Shown in pieces: positions 1 through 10,835 of a stretch of DNA of 64,000 nt. This stretch comes from Limonium bicolor (lineage: Eukaryota; Streptophyta; Magnoliopsida; Caryophyllales; Plumbaginaceae), in assembly GCA_023374045.1 (NCBI GenBank), contig CM041776.1, forward strand, positions 476,583,375 to 476,647,374. Direction: 5' to 3'. Position 1 is the first letter of the stretch; the number at the start of each line of letters is the position of its first letter. The notes beneath the pieces are model-generated. The model saw only the letters and a list, made by a program, of their open reading frames with translations, was not told where the DNA came from and made no database searches. The position numbers and the translations under genes are program-made.

Positions 1-3000
1 TAGTACTCTTTCGGTTATTTCCAACAATTGAGGTATGTTCCATACTGGTGTTTGGCATGTAGTGCTACTGTAGTCACTCATTTTAATCATGTCTCCACAC
101 TTGGTTCTATACCAATGTTCTTTCATTGGTACGACCTTGCATTTCTTGTGCATTGGTCTTATCACATTATAAGTCTTTGTTCTTCCATCACGATTAACAT
201 TTCCCAAACTTCCTAGCTATCACACTCGATCATTGCCGCGCAAGTGCAATACCAAAACACTCAGTCATACAGAGTGCAGAGGCGTAGACTCTTGACAGTA
301 AATCTCTTATGCGATTGCAATAGGAATTCACACCGTGTTCCTTATCACATAGTACCGACCATTGGCTTATTGCCCAGTCGGTTTGTTATCACTTACCTTG
401 TATGCCCATTGAGTTTCACTCATAACTAGTCTTGTTTGCCACATTATTATTTAACAATACTTATGCAACGGTCGCTTACTGCGCACCGTGCTCTTACTCA
501 TTGTATAACATTAACTTACACTGCATCCGCTATTATATTAGCTTCCGCTATTACACTGTGTTTTGCCACTTATTCGGCTGACTGCTGAATACTCTACTCT
601 TCGAGCCTCTATGCTCCTTGAGCGTTGTTCATTACACATCTAGCATCCCACACCTATGGTGGTTGCCATTAGGCTTATCACCCTTTCCGTCTGCACAACT
701 GGTACGAATACTTCTTTTCGTAGTAGCAACATGGTCAACTCTTAACACATTCTCTGAATTTAGTTCACATAACTACCGCTGTTGCGGTCTCACAATATCA
801 AGAGGTGTCCCCACACTTTAAGTAGTGGTTCGTTATCCGCTTACTTACTTATATAACGTAAACTTCTGTGATCAATAACATTTTCTTAACACATTCGATT
901 TATGGCTTTTAAGCCTTATTGCCTCGAGCTCTGCCCGTTGTAGGCTGTCCACACACATTACATGGTTTAGATTGGTATTGGGCTCCATGACAAGGTCGTA
1001 GTATCACGGTTCCTTTCATAGGATGCCCCTTCAAGGATGTCAGACTTCCCTCTGACGACTTGTGTTTAAACTTGGTGTTAATTTCAGCCTTTGCGTTTCT
1101 GTCACGTATCTTGTTCAACCATTGTTGACCCAAACACCCTTTTAAGGATAACTCCTGGGTGTTATTAGGTTATGCCTTTTCATCTGGCTTGCACTCATTG
1201 GTATGTTTAATTTCTACTTCGCCCCGCGTTCTTTGCTGGGTTGAATATTATCCTTAGTGAGATTGATATCTCTAGTGATCATCTCGGGAGTCTCATCCCG
1301 ATCATTGCACATTAACATATCCATAGTAGGCATCTGCCTCACCATATATAGGCTGGGTACTTACTCCAGCTATTGTGTTCATCCATCCAGATCCTTGAGA
1401 CATATGCGATGTCTTTACTTACTAGTCAGTGCACTTCACACTTCTAGATTCTTAACCATTTCCTCGCAATAACTCACTAATCCCTTTAGTCCTCTTAACT
1501 TAACTGGGTTCCTTTACTTCAACCATTCAATGGTAGTTTATTACTCTTGTCTGACTTTTACTTCGGACCGTAGTATGGAGTCGACTACTTCCCGTGTTCC
1601 AGACTCCACTCATATACATACATGGGGTATCCTACTGATACATTGCTACTTGCCCGACTACCCCATAAGAAGGTTTGTCAGGCCCACAAGCTCCTATCGG
1701 AGTGCGGTCGTCCCACATTACTGTTGGTACACTCGTAGTGTCCGTCACACGCCTAGGTGAAGTATTCTGTTGTCAACTCCTCTTATATTCCTGTGATCAT
1801 ATGCATTCCATGCTTCCCGAACTTAATCAAGGGAAATGTATCCACTGTTGTATTATTATGAACTCAATCCACTCCTCGGGTTGTTACCCTTGGGTTTACC
1901 GGTTTCCATCCGGTTATCTTAAAAGTAACTGGGTAAAACTTACCTACCATGTGGCACTGAGGCCCGTGTAGGTCTTCTGGTTTGGTTTAAAGAAAAAGGC
2001 GAATTAAAATAAAATGGGTTTGAAAGAAAATCTGGTTTTGAAAAAGGTTTTGAAAATGGATTTAAGTTAAAGAAAAATTCTCCTGATTTTACAACGTTTC
2101 CTTGCCTTAACCGAGTCTAGCTTCCTGCTGGTGTATTTCCAAGTACTGAGGTCAGGCTATTAAGCCCTTCCACGGTTATGATAATCCCACTTATCTTCAT
2201 GGTACTTTACTAAGTACCGGTAGTTGTTTACAATTTTCTGTACAGCCTTGTCATAGCAGAACTTGCCATGGCAAGTGCGCCATGCTAGCTGGTTATCGGT
2301 TCAATACACATTGGTTGCGGTATTGTTTTCATCCGCACTAATATCAGTGGCCTTGCTGGCCCTTACTTGATCTTGCAGCCTTAACAATAAATTTTCTGGG
2401 TACCTCTCACTGTCTTCACATGATAACCATTGACTAGGGTGTTTCCCTTTTCTGGGAGACCCCCTTTTCTTAGTATTGTATCCTCCTCGTACTACGTTGT
2501 AGTTCCTTAATCGGTTGGTATACCGTTGCTATATTAGTTAACATTCATGATCCCGTAGACACTCATCTCGGGTTTCATTACTCCACTTCTCCACTGTTGC
2601 ACGATGGGTGCGTTGCAAGCTGGTTGTTCTCGACTGCTCCGCATGTCGACCTAGGTTGCCGGAAATTCTATTCCTTTAAGCATAAGATTCTTCACTTTTC
2701 GCTATTAAATGCGGCAAACCTTGTTCAGATGGAAACCGTCTTCGGGATTCACACCTTTCGGAATCTACCGTATGACAGGTTCTCCATACTTACAGAGGTA
2801 AATATCAACTGCCAGATCGGGTTTTCCCGAGTAAGAGATGACTCCCATCTCTCTAGCGTTCTTCCCAAGTTACAAAATAGGGTTTGTGGAGGGCGGGATG
2901 GATATTGTAGGTATCCAGTACACAATGGCATTTCCGAACTAGCATACTTCTCACGCTATCACTCAACCCTTAACCCAAAGCACTAAACTCTTAACTCGGT

Positions 3001-3041
3001 ACTTCCTAAGCTCGGTAATTCAGTCATCAGAGCGATACTTC
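1..3041 (-). other. Non-coding interior of element A
   Basis: This is the reverse complement of sequence related to 54765 to about 57850 of A'. All six frames are full of stops and the longest open stretch is about 130 codons. A minus-strand stretch at 909-1133 contains CNVCG, faintly like a gag zinc knuckle, but the rest of the motif is absent and I do not call it. No protease, RT or integrase motif is visible. Confidence 0.7.
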
Positions 3042-3053
3042 GCTCTGATACCA
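3042..3053 (-). other. Primer binding site, initiator Met tRNA type
   Basis: The minus strand reads TGGTATCAGAGC five bases inside the LTR end. This is the common plant primer site matching the 3' end of initiator methionine tRNA. It fixes the LTR/interior border and the minus orientation. Confidence 0.9.
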
Positions 3054-4929
3054 CTTTTTGTAACACCCCAACTACTAACAACACACTTAACAACACCTTG
3101 CAGCGGAAATCACATCTCACAACATAACTTAACTCCTTGGTGTTACACGCCGTTAGCCACCCACGTGGCTAACAAGGCTAACATACATACATTGTACCGG
3201 TCTGATGAACTAAACTCCCGAGCAACTACACATAAATCCCATTCCATGTCCAACGATCATTATACACTTACATTACAATGTACCGAGTATCTTCCAACTA
3301 ACGCCGATACAAATTCGGTCTTACTACACCTACAATACATCCACAATTCTCATGACTACCACGTACAAATAACTACCCCGTCCTACTCTCGAACGGCTTG
3401 CAGCTCCTTGTACCTGAAATAGAAAAGGAAGAAAAGGGTGGCCCCCAAGGGGCTCAGCACCTTTGCTGGTATGGTAATCCCGCAACCCGCATGCTACGGG
3501 GCCACGCACAACTAATTGTCGTCTTAGCATGCGGTTGATTTTATTTAAAACATGCACACATTACACACATACATCATGCTTAAAAGCACACATCCGTTAA
3601 TAGAACACAAACTCAAGGTTAGCACACACAACATAACAACACATTTCACTTAATAACCTATACAAACTTAATTCCATTCTTCTTAGAGAACATAAACTTT
3701 ACTTGGGGAGTGTCGGGGTGATATAAGCCCGAGCACAACATACATACATTTTCTTTACTAGGTGTGGCGGCCTCATATAGGACCGATCTCACCTTACACA
3801 ATTTCCCCTAGCTCCAATAATGATGAGGTAGGTAAGCCTTGGTTAAGCTTGTGGGTGGTTGTAATTCAAGGAGGAAAAACAACCGTAACATAATAAAGAG
3901 GGAGTCGAAGCGAACTTAGGCATCAACACCCTACCAACATTACACATAATTTCCCTCCTAGCCCGATGTGGAGGTCGGGTAGGTAAGCTTTGGCTAAGCT
4001 AGTGGGAGGTCGAACATCCAAGAAGGATAAACAACCCTAACATAACAGAGTGGGAGTTAATTCACATATATACATCAACTCCCAAACAACACGCGCGACC
4101 GGAACGACCGGATTCCTCACCATACATAACATATACTTATTAGTTAAGGTTCCTTCATGGAACTTATCACATACATACCTCACAAAGTGTTACTAACTCA
4201 GTTAGACACATCAGGGAAAATCACATCCCATTTCAACAACACGGATAACAGTATCCAATAACAACAACATACTGAACAAGTCACATACATCACACAAAGT
4301 CACAACATACACTAACGCACGGATAGCCGTAGTTAGAACGTTCCCGTGGGTTGGGACGTTTATTCCGAATACCGATCTCTTATGTGAACCTAAGGTCGGT
4401 TAACTATTATTTAACATATAATTAAGGTTAAGCGGTATCGGAATTAATTACGCCACAATAATGAATTACTATAAACTCGTTTCATGCTTTATCTTGCAAG
4501 GTGGCAAACACACAGAAAAACACATTGGCATACAAGCCGGTGAATCCGGTAGGACACAGGTTGCAAGAAAACCATACCTTACACCATGGGTTACTCTACC
4601 GTGTTCCCGAGGATTTACTCCAACGCGTCACCTCACGCTCCCCGGGTAGTGTTCCAACAACTGGTATTATTTCAAATGTTTCCATTAACATCAAAATCTT
4701 ATGGTACGTAAATTTCTATTACTCCCGTACTTAACCCGTTATCCCGTTGTTTCGGTTTAACTTTGTGTACTTAAACTCACAACTTTCTCACATCCACCCT
4801 AACACTTGTTTACACCTTCTAGGGCCTTTAAAACTCACCAAACAAGGCCTAATCAACATCTAAAACCATTACCATTCACTTCCCCATCAAAACAACACTT
4901 TAAAACACATTCTGGTAAGTTTTTAGCAT

Positions 4930-5109
4930 GGTCCGGGTTTGTGTCCGGGGTTACAAACCCGGACCAACCACGGATTTCACTTTCTAGACAATTTTTCATG
5001 TGGTCCGGGTTTGAGTCCGGGTTTACAAACCCGGACCACCCCCTGGGATGGTCTTCTGCCATGTTTTTGCTATGGTCCGGGTTTGCATACCGATTTGCAA
5101 ACCCGGACC
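4930..5109. repeat. LTR palindrome array of element A (3 units, 72-bp spacing)
   Basis: Three inverted repeats with arms GGTCCGGGTTT / AAACCCGGACC start at 4930, 5002 and 5074, spaced exactly 72 and 72. Each is about 36 bp with a short variable centre. They lie at about 51-55% of the LTR length. The GC-rich units stand out from AT-rich surroundings. Confidence 0.9.
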
Positions 5110-6381
5110 AACCCTGGAACTGTCAAAATTTACAGTTTTTGATCAGTTTTCAACCCATAATTCACCTCTAATCATTTCCTAAACTTTCCACATGTTTTCT
5201 ACATGTTTAAACACACTAAAACACTGACTAAACCTCCTCAAATCGTTGGTCAAACTCACCATTCAATTCTTGTCAATTTATACAAGTTTTCCATTCTTCC
5301 TGTTACACTTAAGCACAACAGTGCACATGAAACTTCTTTTGTTGTTTCATAAACTTCCACCATCCTTACTATATCTCTTACTCACCACACCAACACGTTC
5401 TTAGACCAATACACTTCCAAAACCCAAGTTCATACTTTGTTGCTCAAGCCTAACACTCTTATTCATTCTTAGCCAAATCCATGACTTTTCTAACACTTGT
5501 GCTACAGATTTTTGTACTACTCCTCTTAGTTCTCCAAATACCATTGCAAGGCTATTAAACCACTCCACTCAACACTACAAACACCTAGATTCTCCCATTC
5601 ACCAATTCATCATCACAACACTCATTTTCTACTAAAAATTCGCCATAACCTCCCCATAAACTTAGCATCTCCCAAACCTCATCTTGTCATTATTTTTCAA
5701 ACCTAATCTAGCCAAACCCACAAGGGTTCTATCAGAGCATAATATATCCTCAAAACTTCATTAAACAACAATATAGCTCCAAGGCCAAATGCATTGGCAC
5801 TTAGGCCCTTAAATCAACACGAGTTCACAATTTTCTCTTAGATCAACTTTACACACTCTCCCACATAGATTCCAACTCATAATTTGGGTTCATTAGTTTA
5901 ATTACCCATCCCAAAACCTAAAGAATATAAAAACAAGCCTTAAGGTAGATTTCTTACCTTAATTTCACAAGTTCTCTTTTAGTTCTCCTCTTTCCCCTCT
6001 ACTTCTCAATTTCGGTCAAGTGGGAATGGAGTTGCCAAACTCCATCCAACATTCAATAAACACAAAAACGTACTCAATTAATCATATAACCCTTAGGAAA
6101 TTTTAGTTCAATCAAAGGGCTTAAAACACAAAGTTAGGGTTTTACCTTTGGAGATTTTTGAAAGGGGTTCTCACCCTTGAACCAAGAAGGGGGTTATCCC
6201 ACCATTGGAGGGTTGAAATGAAACTCCAAAATAAGAAGAAACAAGGGGTGAGAATGGGCAAGAATCGGCCAAGGCATGAAAATGGGAAAAATGAGTTTTT
6301 CTCTTGAAACTTTTTACCTTGTTTGAAAGAGGAGACTCCAAGCTACAAGATGGTGTGCTTTTCTCTTCAAATGGGAAAAAA

Positions 6382-6445
6382 CCCATGGAGATGAAGTTCT
6401 TCATTTTCGAATTTTGAAAAGATAGGAATGAAGCTCTTGACGAGT
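6382..6445 (-). promoter_or_regulatory. Conserved leader block in A LTR
   Basis: On the minus strand this reads ...TCAAGAG...CTATCTTTTCAAAATTCG...CTTCATCTCCATGGG. Nearly the same string occurs in the LTR of element C at 37075-37138, and a weaker version in A' around 51073-51130. It follows a CT-rich stretch typical of a plant 5' leader. Its role as transcribed leader is inferred. Confidence 0.4.
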
Positions 6446-7264
6446 GGAGCAAGAATATGTACTTTGTTTTTGATTTGGAGCTTTGGTGTAGCTTGGGCAA
6501 GCTTGGGAAGATGGACTGCCATGGAGGAGTTCAAAATCGCTTCAGCAGAGAGGGAGGAAAAGAAATCGGCTGAGGAAGAAGAAAGGGCAGCACGAGAGGA
6601 AGAAGGAAAATGAGAGGAGAGAGAAGATAAAGGTACTTTAGTACCTTTTTCTTTTGTTTTACTTTATGCTTTCTAGCTTATTTAATTAGCTAACTAGTCA
6701 AGAGTGTGTGAGAGAGCTGATTTATACTGTAAAAACCGGCCCTCTGTTATAATACAAGCTGGAGCGTTTTTCGTTATTTACAGAAATGCTCGTTAATTTA
6801 CCCGGTTTTTCACTATTCACCAACCGGGCCCGTTTTCTGGAATTTTCTCGTTCTTTAAATTTTAATGGCTATTAAGCTTCCATTAATGTTTATTTATAGT
6901 TATTTGATGAACTATAATTTTTACGGGGTCATTTAACTGTTTAAAATCACGTTTTCGGGTTTTCTCAAAAAACGCGCTTTTGGACTCCGTTAGCGTTTTA
7001 ACGCGTTATTTGGATCCGTTTTCTTCCGGACTTTTTCCCACATGTTCTTAATGTGTAATTAAGGTATAAAATGTATTTATAACCCTAATGAAGGTTATGT
7101 ACCCCCTAGAATAAATAAATACGCATTTTCACGGTTTGTGACTTTTACGTATTTTCTTTTTCTTTTTGGTTTTCCTTTCTTCACCAATGATCTTAAGGAC
7201 TTAATTAGCCTTAGAAAATTATAATTACACAATTAATTAACATGTTAAGGTTTGGGGTATTTCA

Positions 7265-7604
7265 CAATTGAAGCGGACATTTGTACCGTCAACTTCTATG
7301 AGAAAGAAGGATGACTTGGGTTACACCAAGACAAGGACGAGACAGCGGAATCTCTTGAACAAGGAGTGCCCGTAGTGTCTTGGTCCATTGGTGATGACGC
7401 CGTATTTATGTATAGCGAGCAGAAGCGTGTGGACCTCGCACAAAACTGGTATTGAGATCAGGAGATGTCCTAATCATGGGTGGAAACTCTAGGATGCTGT
7501 ATCATGGGATCAACAAGATCAAACTGAATACGGAACCGCCGGCAATAATCAATGCCACACACATGAAACCAGGACGCCTGAACCTTACCTTTAGGAAGTA
7601 TTAA
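7265..7604 (+). pseudogene. AlkB-type 2-oxoglutarate/Fe(II) dioxygenase, C-terminal fragment (broken)
   Basis: Translation from the A insertion point gives an AlkB-like C-terminal half: ADICTVNFYEKEG, then LGLHQDKDE with the iron-binding His (7324-7326) and Asp (7330-7332), then SWSIGDDAVFMY, SGDVLIMGG, the third iron ligand in LYHG (His 7503-7505), and PGRLNLTFRKY with the 2-oxoglutarate-binding Arg, ending at TAA 7602-7604. The family oxidatively removes alkyl groups from nucleic acid bases. This copy is dead: an in-frame TGA at 7312-7314, where CGA (Arg) would fit (C to T), and a frameshift near 7440. No intron interrupts the piece, so it is one exon or part of a retrocopy. The upstream part is cut off by element A. 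A plant host gene is more likely than the AlkB domain of plant RNA viruses because of the downstream 3' UTR-like sequence with a poly(A) signal. Confidence 0.8.
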
Positions 7605-7673
7605 ATTCATAGTATCATGTAATCTATTAGTAACGTGTATTAGAGACACGACATGTATGATGGTTGGTTTATC

Positions 7674-7679
7674 AATAAA
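7674..7679 (+). terminator. Poly(A) signal AATAAA of the AlkB fragment
   Basis: AATAAA lies about 70 bases after the AlkB stop codon, in AT-rich sequence that looks like a 3' UTR. About 25 bases later the sequence becomes gypsy protease-region coding DNA. No poly(A) tail is seen at the junction. Confidence 0.45.
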
Positions 7680-7708
7680 GAGTAGTGTTGATTTAAATTC
7701 CACTTGTG

Positions 7709-8775
7709 TCCACCATCAATACTTATCCACTTGTGAATCCAATAGGTTGTGGACTCGGTACCGAAGGTAACCTGAGTATCCTCACTGAAGCACAAGCCGG
7801 CAAAAGCGGCACCATTCTGACGGGAACCTTCCCAGTGAACGGCATTGAAGCCAATGTGTTATTCGACTCCGGCGCCTCTCACACCTTCGTATCACCATCT
7901 TTTGTGAAGAGGTTGAAGCTAGATGCGGATGAGCTACCGAACTTCATGGTTACTCTCCCATCGAAGGAGCGAGTACAGTGTACCAAATACTACCAAGCAG
8001 CCAAGATTGAGATCAAAGGCGAAGCGTTTCCCATCTGCTTCATCGAGTTTAATGGATTGGGATTCGACTTGATAATCGAAATGAATTGGTTGGAGCGGCA
8101 CAAGGGTAGAATCCTCTGCGCCGAGCATCGATTGCTGCTCAAGAGTCTTTCTGGGGTTACTGTATCTTACCGTTAGAGACCGAGAGAGCCTTCGACCACA
8201 CTCATATCTGCTATGGCTATGTATCGGGAGCTCAGAAAGGGCCATGAGGTGTACCTATGTTATGGACAAGACCTGGAGAGAGATCCAGAGTTCAGCCATG
8301 AAGTACCCATTGTATCTGAATTCCCTAACGTATTCCCTAAGGAGCTACCCGGCATGCCACCTCAGAGAGCAGTAGTTTGAAATCGATCTTTTGCCAGGTA
8401 CCGGTCCCATCGCTAGGGCACCGTACCGTATGGCACCTACTGAAATGATAGAGTTGAAAGAACAACTGCGAGACCTACTTGACAAAGGGTTTATACGCCC
8501 GAGCGTATCACCCTGGGGAGCACCGGTCCGCTTTGTGAAGAAGAAGGACAGTAGTCTCCAACTTTGTATTGACTACCGCGAGCTGAATGTGGTCACAGTC
8601 AAAAATAGATACCCATTGCCACGTATCGACGACCTATTTGATCAGCTGAAAGGAGCATTAGTCTTCTCCAAGATTGACCTCCGTTCTGGGTATCATCAGA
8701 TTGCTATCAAAGAGTAGGACATAGAGAAAACGGCATTCCGTACCAGATATGGCCACTACGAATTCACCGTCATGC
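7709..8775 (+). pseudogene. Element C pol, 5' part: aspartic protease and N-terminal RT
   Basis: The protease has the catalytic triplet in LFDSGASHTF and later a damaged flap/core motif EMNWLERHKG, where the family normally has GMNWL. A frameshift near 8170 separates the protease from YLCYGQDLERDPEF. A small deletion near 8375 creates the next break, after which RT begins with [34 protein letters not shown] and [11 protein letters not shown] stop TAG at about 8715-8717 replaces a Gln codon. The frame is cut at YEFTVM by element B and resumes at 17834. No ATG lies at the upstream end; gag is missing. Processing and cDNA synthesis would be the original roles. Confidence 0.9.
8771..8775 (+). other. 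Target site duplication CATGC, left copy (element B)
   Basis: CATGC directly precedes the TG of B's 5' LTR and recurs directly after the CA of its 3' LTR (17834-17838). Removing B and one copy restores the RT frame across the highly conserved MPFGL motif, which confirms the borders. Confidence 0.97.
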
Positions 8776-9536
8776 TGTTATACCCAAAATTTCAACCCCC
8801 CCAGTAGTCTCAAAGGCATACGTGTTACAAAGGGCAAAATGGTCAAAGTGCACCAATGTAGGATTTTCCAGGGACATTCTCGGGATTTTCTATTTTCATA
8901 TGACTTGTATATCATCACCAAACAATTCCAAATATCGTAGTCATTATGAAAGGTATTTCATGATTTTCTGATAATATTATTCTGGAAATTTAGCTTTTAA
9001 TTCATATTATAAGCTAATTTCTTTAATTAACACATGAAATAACCTCGAAATAGAAATATAAAAGGTTTCCAAAATTAAAATAAAATTGTCACATGGTTAG
9101 CATGACTACATACAGTCATAAACCTGAAATTATTTATTTGGAACCTTATCCCAAAATTTAAAAGAGAAATTCAATCATTTTTGCAATTTTCTCTCTCCTA
9201 TGGAAAACCGAAATCAAAACAAACGTCATGAAATTTTAACACAAGATAGAGGATGATATTAAAGACTAATGACGTTGGAATTTTTTTATTTCGACTTTCC
9301 AATAATAAGTTATGAATTATTGGAGATTCCAGATTGTGAGATTTTTATCTAATCGGTTATTTATCAAAATAACCCGATTCCAACTCTCAAAATTCTTAAA
9401 ATTCATCCTTTATCTTCAGTTAAAATTTCATAATTTTTATCGGCCTGCAACATATTTTAAAAAATCAGATTCCTTAGAGCACAAAATCAGGGTTTTAGAT
9501 AAAAATCTTGTTCTATCAACATGGCCTTGCTCTTTC

Positions 9537-9545
9537 TATAAAAGG
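9537..9545 (+). promoter_or_regulatory. TATA box of B 5' LTR
   Basis: TATAAAAGG in an AT-rich U3-like stretch, kept in the 3' LTR as TATATAAAAGG (16553-16563). Transcription would be expected to start about 30 bases downstream. Confidence 0.65.
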
Positions 9546-10147
9546 ACCTTCCAAAAACGACCTAGGGCAGAGAAGAACACCTCCAAAGTCAGAGAACACA
9601 GCCACAAACCTTCTTCCCACGTTTTTACACTTCCAAGCCTCAAATCAATACCGAAACACTGCAGAAATCACCCCAAAATCACCAAAAACCCATCCTTTCT
9701 TCTCCTATTGAACTTCCAAGCACCAAAACATCACAAAAACAGAAGCAAACCGTCCTTAATCATACAAGGAAGAAGAAATCAGAAACTCAGGTCGAAGCTG
9801 AACCGGATCGGCTACCAACGACGCGTTCGAAGTTTCCCGACGTGAAGGAACAACCAAATCCCGAAGCCAAAACAGGTTAGAATTTGAATTCTTTAACTCC
9901 ACTGATCACAATACGCTTCTGGTTGAAATTCCTATTCGAACTGACTTTTCTTTGCCTCTGAATTAAGGTGTGCTTGCGTTTCTGTCCACTAACTTGTTCA
10001 ATAAGTTTCGTCCTTAATTCGTAGTCAAATTGAAAACTTTTGATCACTAACATGTTTAGAATCTTTCAGGCTACGTACCCATAAATTTTGAGCCAAAAAC
10101 ACCGCCGGGAACAGCCTTAACGCCGCCGTCCGAGGTCGGTCCGCACC

Positions 10148-10384
10148 CACGGACGCTATGTCCGGGGTCCCGGACGCTCTGTCCGAAAGCCGGACGCCCC
10201 CGGACGGTGGCGGGATATTTTTATTTTCAAAAGTTAGGGTTTTATAAAACATGTCCGGGCCCACGGACGTCCTGTCCGTGGCCCCGGACTTTTCAAAATC
10301 TCGTTTCTGTTTAAATTTGACTTTTTTGTGTAATTAGGTTAACTGGGGTCCGTGGGTTCGGACATTAGGTCCGTGGCCACGGAC
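10148..10384. repeat. GC-rich inverted-motif clusters in B 5' LTR
   Basis: Three clusters (10148-10206, 10252-10289, 10347-10384) built from CACGGAC / GTCCGTG and CCGGAC / GTCCGG in both orientations, spaced about 100 bp. The clearest hairpin is ACGGACGTCCTGTCCGT in the second cluster. The same clusters recur in the 3' LTR at about 17150-17405. Confidence 0.8.
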
Positions 10385-10817
10385 GGAATAAAAATTTGAC
10401 CTAATTCTGCCTCCGAAACCCTAGTTTAGGTAACTTTCAATTTCACTTTAATTTTCTGTCAAAAAACGTTAAAAAACACAAAAAAACAGAAGCTCGCGCA
10501 CTTAGGTTAAAACGACTCGTAATAAGCCGTAATTAAACTAAGTAGAGGAAAAACGACTTCTAGGGGTAATGAAAGTAATTTGAACCTTAATTAAGTCGAA
10601 TATCAAGCCCCCGAACCCGAACTCTCCTTTCCTAATTTGATCTAGGTAAAAATTAGGTGGCGACTCATAATAGGTTCCAGTGAGCTAGCTTAGGTTTTTT
10701 TAATTATTGTTTTATGACATAGTTATTAATCTTAGGTTATAAGTGGACCTAAAACCCGACTAGATCCCAATCAATTTAATCAACATAGGGTAGGGTTTAA
10801 AATCGAGGCTCACAGAC

Positions 10818-10835
10818 TGGCGACTCTGCTGGGGA
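10818..10835 (+). other. Primer binding site of B, probably Arg tRNA
   Basis: TGGCGACTCTGCTGGGGA begins three bases after the 5' LTR. Its complement fits the 3' end of a plant Arg tRNA (acceptor stem starting GACTC), as used by Ogre-type elements. The tRNA assignment is from memory and not searched. Confidence 0.75.

Larger units (their letters stand above)
1..7264 (-). mobile_element. LARD-like Ty3/gypsy-type element A, 5' part (LTR plus part of interior), truncated by window start
   Basis: Minus-strand LTR retrotransposon read from 7264 down to 1. Its LTR begins TGAAATACCCC at 7264 and ends TGTTACA at 3059, followed by an initiator-Met-type primer site at 3053-3042 and an interior with no long reading frame. 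The interior and LTR ends match the plus-strand element A' (50088-64000); a stretch of about 105 bases compared by eye agrees at roughly four of five positions. A 4.2-kb LTR with a non-coding yet recognisable interior fits the large retrotransposon derivative (LARD) type, which needs proteins from another element. The second LTR lies left of the window. It sits inside an AlkB-type gene fragment; CAATT at 7265-7269 would be one copy of its target duplication. Confidence 0.85.
3059..7264 (-). repeat. 5' LTR of element A (4206 bp)
   Basis: The ends are TG...CA on the minus strand (TGAAATACCCC at 7264, GGGGTGTTACA ending at 3059). From its 5' end the LTR holds a pyrimidine-rich leader block (about 6445-6382), a splice-donor-like AAG/GTAAG near 5957, three 36-bp palindromic units at 4930-5109, the motif CCCCAAGGGGCTCAGC at 3443-3458 shared with the C and A' LTRs, and an acceptor-like TTTCAG/GTAC at about 3414. 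Short reading frames in it run through the palindromes and the leader and are not credible genes. Confidence 0.85.
8776..10814 (+). repeat. 5' LTR of element B (2039 bp)
   Basis: TG...CA ends; it matches 15786-17833 throughout with scattered small indels and substitutions. It contains a TATA box at 9537, a transcribed-looking adenine/cytosine-rich leader after it, and three GC-rich clusters of CGGAC/GTCCG motifs at 10148-10384. A short reading frame over the leader (about 9312-9845) is present but shifted in the 3' copy, so I do not call it a gene. Confidence 0.95.

Noticed and set aside
909..1133. Gag zinc-knuckle remnant (CNVCG) in element A
   Set aside because: Only part of the motif is present and A' does not support a frame.
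4806..5171. 121-codon frame in the A LTR
   Set aside because: Runs through three palindromes; no family resemblance.
7265..7604. AlkB domain of plant RNA virus origin
   Set aside because: Followed by a stop, 3' UTR-like sequence and AATAAA, with no viral replicase motif nearby; a host gene is simpler.
9312..9845. 177-codon frame in the B 5' LTR
   Set aside because: The matching place in the 3' LTR is frameshifted and stopped; it is the LTR leader.
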